Assembly: GCA_945643635.1 (NCBI GenBank)
Contig: CALZFC010000017.1
Location: 4,199,001 to 4,263,000, forward strand
DNA: 64,000 nucleotides
Direction of reading: 5' to 3'
Source of the DNA: Allodiplogaster sudhausi
Lineage: Eukaryota; Nematoda; Chromadorea; Rhabditida; Diplogasteridae
Positions 13,501 through 24,808 of this stretch are shown piece after piece (within the stretch, counting starts at the first letter, position 1; each line of letters opens with the position of its first letter). Under the pieces are notes generated by a model. The model had not been told where the DNA came from. It saw only the letters and a program-made list of their open reading frames with translations, and searched no databases. The translations under genes and the position numbers were made by a program.

Positions 13501-16500
13501 GGGCTTTTAGTTACAGAGATGACGAACATTCCATTCAATTCTTATCGTGATGTTTTATAATTTTCTCAGAATTACGGTGTGTATACGGTAGATGGCCATT
13601 TTCCTCTAAAATAAGTGTAAATCATTTCCTTTTTGTTATTTAGAATGGAGAACACGAATCTAGTGTTAATATTTCATGTTGTATTTCATTTCTAACAAAA
13701 CAGCAATGATATCATATACACATTGTATGGAGCTACAAGGCCATATACCGTATACTTACCATAACTCGGGAAAATAGCATCATGATAATCGCAGACACAT
13801 CTTTTAACATTATTTAGTGTTCTTGTTTCAGATTAGATGTCAAGCTGGCCCGTGCAAGGCAAGCATGTGCAGTGGGAGTGCCGCCGGAGATGGACGACCG
13901 CGTCCAGTTTAAACAGTTTTGTTTTATTATTGTTTTCAATTATCTATTATAATTTTAATTTTTTTATGTTAAATAGAATTGATATTTTATAAGGATGGAA
14001 AATCTTTCATTAATATCCACTTGTTGGCCAACAGTTTTTTTTTCAGTTTTGCCAACAATTATTGACATGTAAATGAAAGAGAATCTAATTCAGGAGGTGA
14101 TGGTGGAGCCGCCGGTCGTCGCAGTGGTTTCTTTGGTGGCGAAGTCGATGATGGTTCTGGCAGCGGGCTACGGCCCTCCTCCTTCGTGAATCTTGCGTCC
14201 CCAGGGATTCTCAGTGATCAAGTCACACGAGGCCATGCATCTCGAAGCTGGAAGAGTTACCTATTCCAGTGATGATGGCCAGTCTAGTGGCTGGTATGTT
14301 AACCTTGCTAGCATTTATCAACTGAGTTCTAGAATGTTGTGATGACTGTTATACTGTAGAAACAGCCATGTTTCATGACTGATCTAAATATATTTTTTTT
14401 ATTGTTTCCTATTTGTTATATAAGGATGCATATGTGAATTTAGTGATGTGAGGAGGGCTAAATCCTATTTTAGTAGGAATGTTGTGCTATGAGCCTTTTT
14501 TGGGGTAAAAAAAAAGGATTTGCCTTTTTTAACGGCCGTCAAAACGGCCAGCCATTATTTATAGCCGTTAAAATTGGCTTGCCACTTTTGAAGGGTCAAA
14601 AATTTGGCTTGCCACTTTTGAAGGGTCAAAAATTTGGCTTGCCATTTTTGATGCCCGCTGAATTTGCCAAGTTGCCATTTTTGACGGCTGTCAAAATTGC
14701 CAAGTTGCTCGGCCGACAGCCGCTTCCTCGTGGCACGTTTAACAGCTGTTAAAAATGTCAAATCCTTTTGCCAATTCTGATAGCTGTTTATTTTGGCTGT
14801 GACATTTTTTATAAGTGAAGAATTTGCCAAAACCCTTGAAATTTTGAACATATGCAAATTGCGCCATGGAAAATTTGGAGGCCGTCAAATTTGGCATGTT
14901 ATTAATCCACTTTTAAAGACCTCTATTTTTGCCACGCCAAATTGTTGTCCTGTTAAATATGCCGAAGCCGGGTTGTCAATAATTAGGGCACATTTCTGTG
15001 GCTCAGCCATTTTCTTCGCTTGTACATTGTGCCCGTCATTTTATTAACCGTCTTATTTGTCATGACAAGTTTGAATCAATGAATAAAATACTGCCACATT
15101 TGCTTGTGTGTTTCACCTGCCAAATTTGGCAAAAATAACAGCTTAATCGAAAAATGCAGAGAAAAACCAAACTTTTTAATTCACACTGTCTTATATGTTA
15201 GATTGATTATAGAGTATGCATCCCCAGTTTACGACTCCCATCTAATTCGAGAGATTAACCTTATCGAAAATGTCCAGAAATATTTCCTTAGGCGTCTATA
15301 TGCACGCTGTAGATTTAAGTTTTTGTCTTATGAAAATGCATGCTCCGAATTCTCCCTTCAATCTCTCACAGTTCGCAGAGAAATTGCATGTTATAAAATT
15401 ATGTTCTCGCTTTGTTCTGGTCACTCTGACTTGCCTCTGTCAACATTTTTCAACATTCTTCCCTCCCGAACCAGATGAAGATCTTTTAAGCTATATCCAA
15501 CTTTTAAGGCTAGTGATAATACTCTTAAAAATTCGATTGTCCACAAAACATTCTAGGTGCTTAATGGTCTAGCTGATAGCGAGTTTTCTCTCTCTTTTGA
15601 TTCATTCACTAACAATGCTTTAAGGGTTCGTAAATAATTAGTTTGCCATCATATATTCGATTTGCCTACTTCCTCCTCCTGCACCTGTTTCTCGTTTTTT
15701 TTTTACTTTTCTCTCGTAATTTTGTTTTCTTCTCCTTCTCCTTCTTTTTGCTTTTTGTTCTGTGACTTTCTTTAGCTTTACATATAAGTGCATCTATGCC
15801 ATTGTAATGTGTCTCATTAAGAGAGCCTCTCAGTAAGGGTCAAGGAGCACCTGCTATAGAAATTCATAATTTTTCTACAACCTTGAAAACATTATGAGGG
15901 ATGTATCTAGTGTTCATAACGAAGTCTAGGCGATCAGAAAGTTTAGAAAAAATTTTTTCACTTAGATATAAGTCGTAATGTTCATAAACTTTGGATGACC
16001 ATAACTACCGTTGTACCTAATATTTCTCAATCATCTTTTCACTGCTCGATTCCTCGTTCAAAAATACACAAAAAAGTCCGTAGACACCACTTTCGAAAAA
16101 TAAAATTTATATGACTTTTCTCCAATTTAAATTTTTAAAAAGTCGTTTTCAGGCAGTAACTTTTTTTTTTTACTATTACGTCCAAAAAACCGAATGGTCC
16201 ATGAGAAAGAGCATGAAAAACTACACAGAATATGTTTCTGCGAGGAAACATCTCGGAAAATTTTTTTGGTATCTGCATTCGAATATGGGTTTCTGAGCAA
16301 ATTTCGGCTTTGGCTGCAAACCATAATTTCTTTCAAACTTCATCAATTTTAAAACGGAGTCCATTCGATGTAATTTTTTATCCTCTTTAAAATGGTATAT
16401 ACGTTGTATGCAAAAGAAATTAGTCTAAAGGCCTAAAATTGACTTTTTCTGTTTTTTGCCAAATTCTAGTGTTAAAATGTTATATTTTGCAAGACAACGA

Positions 16501-19500
16501 AGTTGTTGAAGTAAAATATTTATTATGATTTATTGCGAATAGTAATCACGATAGCTATGCGCCCCGTGCTCAGCATAATTCTCTACAAAACGCGTAGAAT
16601 GTAGACCGAGGATTACGTGCAACCTCGTACGTGCAAATCACGGGATATGTGTCACGCGTGATAAAAATTAAGGGGGAAGAGTCCCGTATGCAAAAGTGGG
16701 CTCGCCCACTATGCTGATGAGGAGGGAGCTCTAGCCCCTGTCTCCTCAGTTGCAAACCTGTAGAGCTCAGCGGGCGGTCGGTTCTTCGTTCTTCTCTGGG
16801 GTTCGTTGTTCCCCTGCCCTCTTCACCCTCTTCGCTTTTGAGCCTCTTGCCTCCGTTGGCTTGAGGGGTTCGAGTGGATTTCCTCGCCTCAAACTTCTTC
16901 TTCTTGTAATCACGAGAGTCAGTCGCCTTCTTCGGCTTGCTAGATCCACTCGTCCTGAAAAAGACAGGTACATAGAAAAATTTAGGGAGAGTGAGCTCGG
17001 GTGGGTTTATGTGATTACTATTCGCAATAAATCATAATAAATATTTTACTTCAACAACTTCGTTATCTTGCAAAATATAACATTATAATTCATTGCTCAT
17101 AGTAATCACGATAGCTTATTTAACACACCTATCGTCCAGGACAGCATGTTGAAAAGAAAGGACACTCTCTTAGTGATAAAACCTATCAAAGATGGTTCCC
17201 CTGGGAGCCCAGTTTGCCGCTGCCATAAACATGGCGCTAGATATACCAGCATGCGAGGCAGCCGAAGTAGCGGCTGCCCAAGTCGAATGGGCTCCAAATT
17301 TGCTATCAATCACCACATCAGTAAGCAACGAACGCAACCACCTAGCGATGGTGGAGCTAGTTACAAGGCCATGAGAGTAAATAGTTTGTCTCATCAGTAG
17401 TTGCTCATTTTGCCTGTATGATTTTGTTCTCTCAATGTAATGCTTTACATTTTCGATCGGGCAGAGTATTGGATTTGGAAAGAATGCTTCGAAGGAAGCC
17501 TTGTGAGGCTTTGCCCCTACTCTCCTGTTCTTGTTAACATAGTTCACAAAGAACGTCCAAATATCTCTTCCCATCTGCACCGATTCAAGCGAGAACCATG
17601 TTATCTCAGAAAACTCTCTTTGTCGAGCATAATGCAAGGATTATTACCAGTTTCTTAGTAAATTTCTTCGCAGAGAATGTTGCATTCGGGCCTAGTTTGT
17701 CCTTAGTATTCAGAACAATGGACACGTCTCAAATATTTGAATACTTTAGATTGGACGGTCACTGACGAAAGAATCCTTTCATGGCTCTCGCAACAATGTT
17801 TTCATTGATAGTCTCCTCCCTGCCCGTTGTTATGTTAGAAGTACTGGCCATAATGGCTGCTTTATGCGTACACAACGTTGAATAACTCACGACTAGTGAG
17901 TGAAAGTGGGCAGTTTAATTGACCAGACTCTGAGTATTTGGTTTTAGCCTATCGAACCCTGATGCCGTACAATATCTAACCCATTCTTAAGGGAAGAACT
18001 GTATTGATCGGACCAGGGAACCAGCTGTTAACGAGTGCCTTTGCAGCTACATTGCTAAAGCCAGAGTCAATAAAGAATTTTGTCAGATTCTTCATACGGT
18101 CAGGTGCAACCGACTGGTCGCAGGTTGAGGATTGCCTGAAGGAATCTATCAGAATGTCCTCGCGAGGAGGTAGCAGCATCTGTTCCTTCGAGAAAGCGGA
18201 GAACCACCACTGGGTTATCCAGTTCGGAGTTATCGGAATGAGGGAAGTCCCTTCTCCGATTGCCTTCCGGATCACTCTTCCGATCAGGTTGAGTGAATGA
18301 TGGAAAAGCGTATGCGAAAAAATCTACGACCATGACTGACTGAAGACGTCGGTTGACGCCGTCAGTGGATATGGACGTAGAGTATAGAACCGTTCGCACA
18401 TGTGGTTTAGACAGGAGAACGAACAAGTCGATACTTGGCTTCCCCAAGTGTCGAAAATTGTCAGTGTGATGACCTTGTTCCGAGAATATTCATGCTTCTC
18501 GCGGATAATATGTGATTCATAATCAGTAATCACGTTATCAATCCCCGGTCTATAGGATGTGATTAGGTGGATAGAATTAACCCTAGCAAACTGCCAAACC
18601 TTCATTGCAGCGATGTTCATATTCTACTTCGCGAAACTCCAAACGGCGGAGCTGTTGTCCATTTCCAAAAGGACCTTTTTGTCAGACATGTTGGAAAGAA
18701 GCATCTTAGACCGAATCAGACGGTCATAAGCTCCTGTACATTAATGTGGTAGCTCAGAGATCCTTCTTCCTCCAGTTCTCTTGCGTCTCCATACCGCCCC
18801 CAAATCCCATGTTCGATATAACAGAACTGATTTCGGATATGCGGGGTTTCCATATGGAATCTTGGCAGTCTGACAATGACATCTCTTCAACCCACCGTGT
18901 TAACTCCTTCTTAACCTTAGATGGTAATGAGACAAAATACTCGAACGACTTTTGGTCGTTCGGATTCGTCATTCTTGCGAGCCATTTTGTGTGTCTCCTA
19001 TCCGGAAATGACTGATAGCCCGAAACGGGTGTAAGCGAAAAGGTTCTACCCACTAAGGTAGTAATTACTCTCAACTTAACCCTTTCTGACTTCACAACAG
19101 AAGTTTATCTACTTTTCTATTAAACCCAGTTTCGTGAAAAGTATAAGCGCATATTTGATATCAGATAGAAATTAGATCTATCATTACCCATCAAGAGTCA
19201 GTCATCCAAATATACAATCAGTCTAAAATTCCTCGACTTCTAAGTTCCTCCGCTAACGCCTTCATCAACTGTGATAACACGTATGGCGTCGGAGAAAGGC
19301 CAAATGATTGAGCCTGGAACTTGTATACTCTCCACGCGTGTTCGAAAGTTAGAAACTTTTGATAATCTGTGTGGATGGGAATCGCGAAATATGCGTTATT
19401 AAGGTCGATCTTATCGAGAAAAATCCCTTTGTGATAGAAAGAAACTTCACAAGATGGAAGCCCTCCATCTTGAAATTGTTATGAACCACATAGTGATTAC

Positions 19501-22500
19501 ATGGTTTCAGATTTATCACTGATCGCAATCCTCCATCTTCTTTGTACGGTAAAAGAAAATGGAAGGAAATCAAACACTTTCATTTGGGGATATCTCAACA
19601 ATCGCCTGTTTGTGCTTTAGGTTGTGAACCTCTGCATCAATGGCATATCTATGTATCGTGCTTCCCCTACCGGATGGTCTACGTGACTGTGGAATGGGAG
19701 GCATTGCATAGGGTTCAATTACATACCCGCTCACACACCCTTTAACTCACGGATCATTTGATAATCTATGCTACTCAGCAAGATGGTATCTAATGTTACC
19801 GGCAGTAAAAATGCCATTTTTAAACTGATGAGTTAGTGTGGGATGCATAATTGTAGCGAGAGTATCCTCGACTGACCTCTGGCCATCCTTGGCTCTCATT
19901 GATTCGACTCGCGGTGTTGGCTGAGGCTTGCTGCGAAGCTCCCTCTGTGCCTTGAACTTGGCGAGACTCTTGGCGACGTCGTTGCCTCCTGCCTGCTTCT
20001 GTAGTTCGTCGATGAGCTGCTTCCCATACAGACGAGGGAAGACACCCGAGATGAGTTCTTCTTCAGCTAGAGGTACTGAGCGGATGCTTGGCATGGCTTG
20101 GCGTGGATCAACACCGTTCGATCTGCAAAAGGAATAACGGTTGTCCTCTTTCTTGCCATAGTACGAACTCTATTGTAATATATTCTATAATAGTATAATA
20201 ATAATTTTATTACAATTTTGTTATATACATGTTGTCTGACCTGAGAATAGACTCTCTACGCCAGCAAACGAGTTCATGATGAGCTGCTCCTAGCAGACTC
20301 ATCGATGCCTTGATGTAGCCTGTTGATTTGGCCCGATCTTCCTCTGCTTCCGCTGCAGACGTCTGAACAGCAATGGCAGAAGCTCCGAGAGCAGCCATGA
20401 GCATACCGTCCAGAGCGAAGATCTGAAAGAAAATAATAATTTCTTTGAAAATGTTAGAGCTTACAAGTTAGACTTTTTCAAATATGATAAATATTTCGAA
20501 AAAAGTAGTCAACCGAAGAGTGGTTTGCGTCTCATTACAAGAGAGTTTTAGGATAAATTATGGTAAAAACCATGTGAATTTACTCAGCGCAATTTAACAA
20601 ATTGCTGATTACTTCAAAGTTTAAAAGGTCACTATGAAGATATCATCCGTTCAGCAACGGAAATTTAGATCAGAGGCTAATATAGGCTATTGGCTTGATC
20701 TAATCCATGTGTAAATAAACAGCATGGAGAGGAATCTCGAGTGGCCTTTAGAAGCAACGACCATAACGAGGCCATTTCTATGCGATCGACTCTGACAGAG
20801 AGAGAAACGATCTAGCAAGAAAGGTTCAGTTGCGAATCTCTCCAGGCTAGCAAAAAATCTCCCAGAGGGTGATCTTGCAGCGAGAAATTCTAGCAACTGC
20901 TTAGACTACTCAATGAGTCAAGCAGAGGAAGACCCACATGAACGAATCCAGCCAAAGGCGACTCATTCATAAGTAGGCGAATCCGATTGCAAGTCACTCC
21001 AGCCTGGTATCAATTCCGCTTACACGGAAGACACCTAGCAAGCGACTCCAACAAAAGGAAATCCCGATAGCGAACGACTCAACTCTGGCATCAATCCTTG
21101 TAAAAGGAGACACCTAGCGAATCACTCAAGCCAAAGGGAGAATTCACTCGAACCCCTCAAGCCAACGGAGGCAAGAGGCTCAAAAGCGAAGAGGGTGAAG
21201 AGGGCAGGGGAACAACGAACCCCAGAGAAGAACGAAGAACCGACCGCCCGCTGAGCTCTACAGGTTTGCAACTGAGGAGACAGGGGCTAGAGCTCCCTCC
21301 TCATCAGCATAGTGGGCGAGCCCACTTTTGCATACGGGACTCTTCCCCCTTAATTTTTATCACGCGTGACACATATCCCGTGATTTGCACGTACGAGGTT
21401 GCACGTAATCCTCGGTCTACATTCTACGCGTTTTGTAAAGAATTATGCTGAGCACGGGGCGCATAGCTATCGTGATTACTATGAGCAATGAATTATAATA
21501 CTCATTCTTTGGATCATTAATGGGTCATATAGACCGAATTACCATATAATATTTATTCTACAAGAAAGAGCAGTTAAAACTGAGTCGGGTACAGCTTTTT
21601 AATCAAAATCTGACGATACTTTTTTTGGGAATATGTATTTGAATGCAGACTGTTGAAGGCGATATTGCTGAATATTTTTTAGCAAATATTTAAAATTTGT
21701 TCTTGTGAAACATCTAGCACCCAATAATGGGTATTCCAGAATTGTTCGAAGTTCTTTTATGATATACCACTCAAAAGTATTCAAAAAGTCAAAAAATTTC
21801 ATTTTTACGAGAATTGCTGGTGAAATAAATGTATGAAAACCTATTCGGAGCCAACTATCAGGCCATTTTTTTGAACGAGGAATCGAACAGTGAAAAGATT
21901 ATTGAGAAATATTAAGTATAACGGTAGTTATGGTCATCCAAATTTTATGAACATTACGACTTATATCTAAGTGAAAAAATTTTTTCTAAACTTTCTGACC
22001 GCCTAGACTTCGTTATGAATACTAGATACATCCCTCATAATGTTTTCAAGGTTGTAGAAAAATTATGAATTTCTAGGGCAGGCGTCCATAGCGGCCTCCT
22101 TGAGTCTTACAGAGAGGCTCTCTTAAGTAACATCGTGTATGCGAATAAAGAATGAATGAATGAAAGTCAACCTTTGTGAGCGGGTACAAGTCATTGATGT
22201 CCTTCTGCACTGCTTCGCTGCTTGGCCACGAGATGAAGCTTGCATTCTGAACAGAGAAATCATAGCAGAATCCTTAGGAGAGCTACAGTTGAGACTTCTT
22301 ACAACTTCGTAACAAAGTGCAATTTAAAAAAAAACATATTCGATTGAACAATATATGTACGTATTTTCTTGTGAAGCCCTTTTTGTGCAATTCTTTTTTA
22401 TTTCCTTCTACATACATATATTACAGCGAAATAAAAGGCGTCAAGTTCACATATATTATCTTATTGTCAGCATATATGTAGCATATATAATTCCGCGAAA

Positions 22501-24769
22501 ATGTCTCTAATTGCTTAATTATTATTGATTGATTCTATTGCTTGATGCGATACAGTACCCACCTGTTCGACTGCTCGCTGGAATGACGCGTAGTCGACCT
22601 GAATGGCCGGATCCCAGATGAGAATGGAGCGCATGTTCCATTTGTGCAGCTGATCAATGTACTTTTCGAACGAGTCCCACTCCTGCACTCGGAGAAGGAA
22701 GATCAATCATAATTCCCACTCCATTTTATACTCCATCAAGTATGTAGATATTGTATCCGCTGGTCCGTACCGTATCTTCTACCGAATCTGCTGGTCTTTA
22801 CGGTATCTTCTACAGTAATCCCTCCTACCTTCTCTCCGATGGTGAAGTCCTTGTATCTCTGCATGTAGTCAATGTCGGCATAGGCGATGTCGAATGGAAT
22901 GCCAGCAGCGCGCACGGCGGCAACGCGCGCTTTCATCTCGTTCAGATCCTTGTAGCCATAGCGGCACAGCTTTAAAAAAAATTAGCAATATTTTAATCAA
23001 TAATAAAAAAAATCATATAACAAACCGATATTTCAAACTTGCAATGAATAATGATTATCTATCTCGTAAATTGATTTTGATTAATTTTGTTGTCAGTTAA
23101 GATTTAGACAAAAGTCTCGCCAAAAATAGCTTCTTATAGCAATGATGAAATACCTGAAAGCCGAGCGCCCAGAAGGGCGGCAGGGTCGGCCGGCCGATAA
23201 AGGCGAGATATTGTCGAGTGACGTCACCCGGTGATGGTCCCGGGAAGAAGAAGAGATCGACGAGACCGCCGATGGTACGGTAGAGCACGGACGGGCCCGG
23301 CAGCGTTGTCAACTAATGCAAGTTATGATGTAGCTAGAGAACATGGTACAAGATATGCATGTATGCATGTACATACATACGTAAATATGTACGTGCATAC
23401 ATATATACGAATCGACCAGATATATGAAAAGAGTATTATAACATAGTTAACAATCAAAAGTTTAAAGTTATATTATTTGTTAGGTTGAATGATAAATTAC
23501 GCGAATATACAAATATTTTTGTTAATAAAAAAATAATAAAACAATAAATCGACCTCTTGTGCATTTGAATTGAGAAAGAGGACGCCGTGGGCGCGGCCGT
23601 CGTTCTCGAGAATCATGTAGAAGGGATGGACGCCTGGAAGGTATGAGAGAGAGAGAGGGAGAGAGAGAAAGAGAGAGGGAGAGAGAGAAGGAGAGAGAAA
23701 TTAAAAGAAAACGAGAGACCGAAAGAGATTCGAAGAAAAAGAGAAAGAGAGATAGACAGAGAGATGAAGGGAGAGAGATGGAGTGGGAGAGAGAGAGAGA
23801 GAGAGATTAAAAGTTCGTATACCATAAAGGCCCTTGGTGTCTTTGAATGCTGAATTCGGCGGTTCGTCCCTCGCGAACATTGCCCACGTCGTGTAGCTGG
23901 AGAAGTCGTGCTGATATCAAAAGAAGTTATAAATTAATTATGGAAAGAAAGAGTATTTTTGATGGAATGTTAGAAGGAAAGAGCACTTTACGAGACAGAA
24001 AAAAGAACTTTCCAAGACAGAAAAAAGAACTTTCCGATAAAGAAAAAAAACTTTCCGTCACCTTGAGAGTCGGATGGACGTTCTCGCCGACGCCGTACAT
24101 GTTGCTCGAGGGCAGTGTCGTGGCGATCTGGATGAACTGCTCGGCGAAGACGAAGCCGCCTGGTGGTAAAATTATTTTAACTTAATTAAAATTTTTATAT
24201 AATTTTTTAAATAAATAATATGTGAATAATATGTGAAAAAATTAATAATAAATACATTATTGTTCAAGCAAAAAAAAAATTTTTCAATAAAAAAAAATTT
24301 CGAAAAAAAAAGTCTACCAATCGCCGTGTCGAAGACGCGCGTGCCATCCGAACGTCGAATGGCAAAGGAGAAGGGCGCCGCGTCGGGCGCGTGCGGCTCA
24401 AAGTCAAGACGCGCCGTCGCCTGCAGCGTCTCCTTTGGCAGAGAGATGACGTCTTGGACGTCGAACCTGTGGACGGGTGGGCGGAGCTTATTTCTTTATT
24501 GAACTTCGCTTTTTTGCTTTATTTACAGATCCAAGGATTTAGAGAAAAGAGGGAAAAGAGAAGATAGAAAGGACCTCTTATCGTCTGGAGCGATGCGGAC
24601 ATTGATAACGCCATTGCCAACGTCGCTCGCTTGAAGAGTGAGCTTGTCGAAGTGAGTGCTCCAATAGGCGACTGACACTGTTGCTGGAGAGAGGGAGAGT
24701 GAGTGTTAGAGAAGCAGGGAGAGAGAGAAAGAGAGGGCGTGATAGCTAGAGAGAAAGAGGGAGGGAGAG

Positions 24770-24808
<39 letters not shown>

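Larger units (their letters stand above)
9296..15193. mobile_element. TA-flanked 5.9 kb DNA element with short terminal and repetitive subterminal inverted repeats
   Basis: The two ends are inverted copies beginning TAAGACAGTGTGAATTAAAA, near-identical over about 45 bp. They are flanked by TA at 9294-9295 and 15194-15195, and the LINE frame is restored by removing the element plus one TA. Inside the ends (about 9340-9860 and 14480-15130) many variants of TTGGCAA/TTGCCAA and GCCATTTTTGACGGCTGTCAAAA occur in both orientations, like subterminal binding sites of a transposase. No transposase was recognised. The interior has GC-rich exon-like islands in an AT-rich background. It is probably non-autonomous or of an undescribed type. 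Confidence 0.75.
16476..21499 (-). mobile_element. DIRS-type tyrosine-recombinase retrotransposon, degenerate
   Basis: A 5.0 kb element reading on the minus strand in the order Gag-like, RT, RNase H, tyrosine recombinase. It has inverted terminal repeats of about 340 bp (16540-16882 and 21148-21485) and an internal complementary region at 17008-17110. No target duplication is apparent, as expected for recombinase-mediated insertion. Multiple frame breaks show it is inactive. Family knowledge: DIRS elements replicate through a circular intermediate and integrate with a tyrosine recombinase instead of a DDE integrase. Confidence 0.88.
15821..22122. mobile_element. TTAA-flanked fold-back element interrupted by a DIRS retrotransposon
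   Basis: The ends are inverted copies of GAGAGCCTCTC followed by (A/T)GTAAG. They are flanked by TTAA at 15817-15820 and 22123-22126, and the LINE 3' region is continuous when these are removed. The inverted arms are long: 15864-16065 matches the reverse complement of about 21880-22075 closely, and similarity fades toward the centre. Without the DIRS insert the element would be about 1.3 kb. A TTAA duplication is characteristic of piggyBac-type transposition, so a piggyBac-mobilised MITE is the simplest reading. No transposase is present. Confidence 0.75.
7845..22164 (+). mobile_element. 5'-truncated CR1/Jockey-like LINE, split by two later insertions
   Basis: The LINE is in three pieces on the plus strand: about 7845-9295, 15196-15816 and 22127-22164. 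Removing the intervening DNA with one copy of each target duplication (TA, TTAA) restores a continuous LINE. The first piece encodes reverse transcriptase including the FADD catalytic box. The second holds the C-terminal RT segment ([11 protein letters not shown]) and a 3' untranslated region. The third is a tail ending in AATAAAGAATGAATGAATGAA, a short-unit 3' tail typical of CR1-like elements. Truncation of the 5' end is usual for LINEs. The LINE lies antisense to the GH31 gene, within one intron. Confidence 0.85.

Noticed and set aside
9296..15193. Maverick/Polinton interpretation of the large TA element
   Set aside because: No polymerase, integrase or capsid-like frames, the size is too small, and the termini do not show the usual Polinton ends or 6-bp duplication.
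16570..16755. 61-codon frame repeated at 21266-21451
   Set aside because: Both copies lie in the DIRS inverted terminal repeats, are not followed by other coding features and have no motif. The duplication is explained by the repeat.
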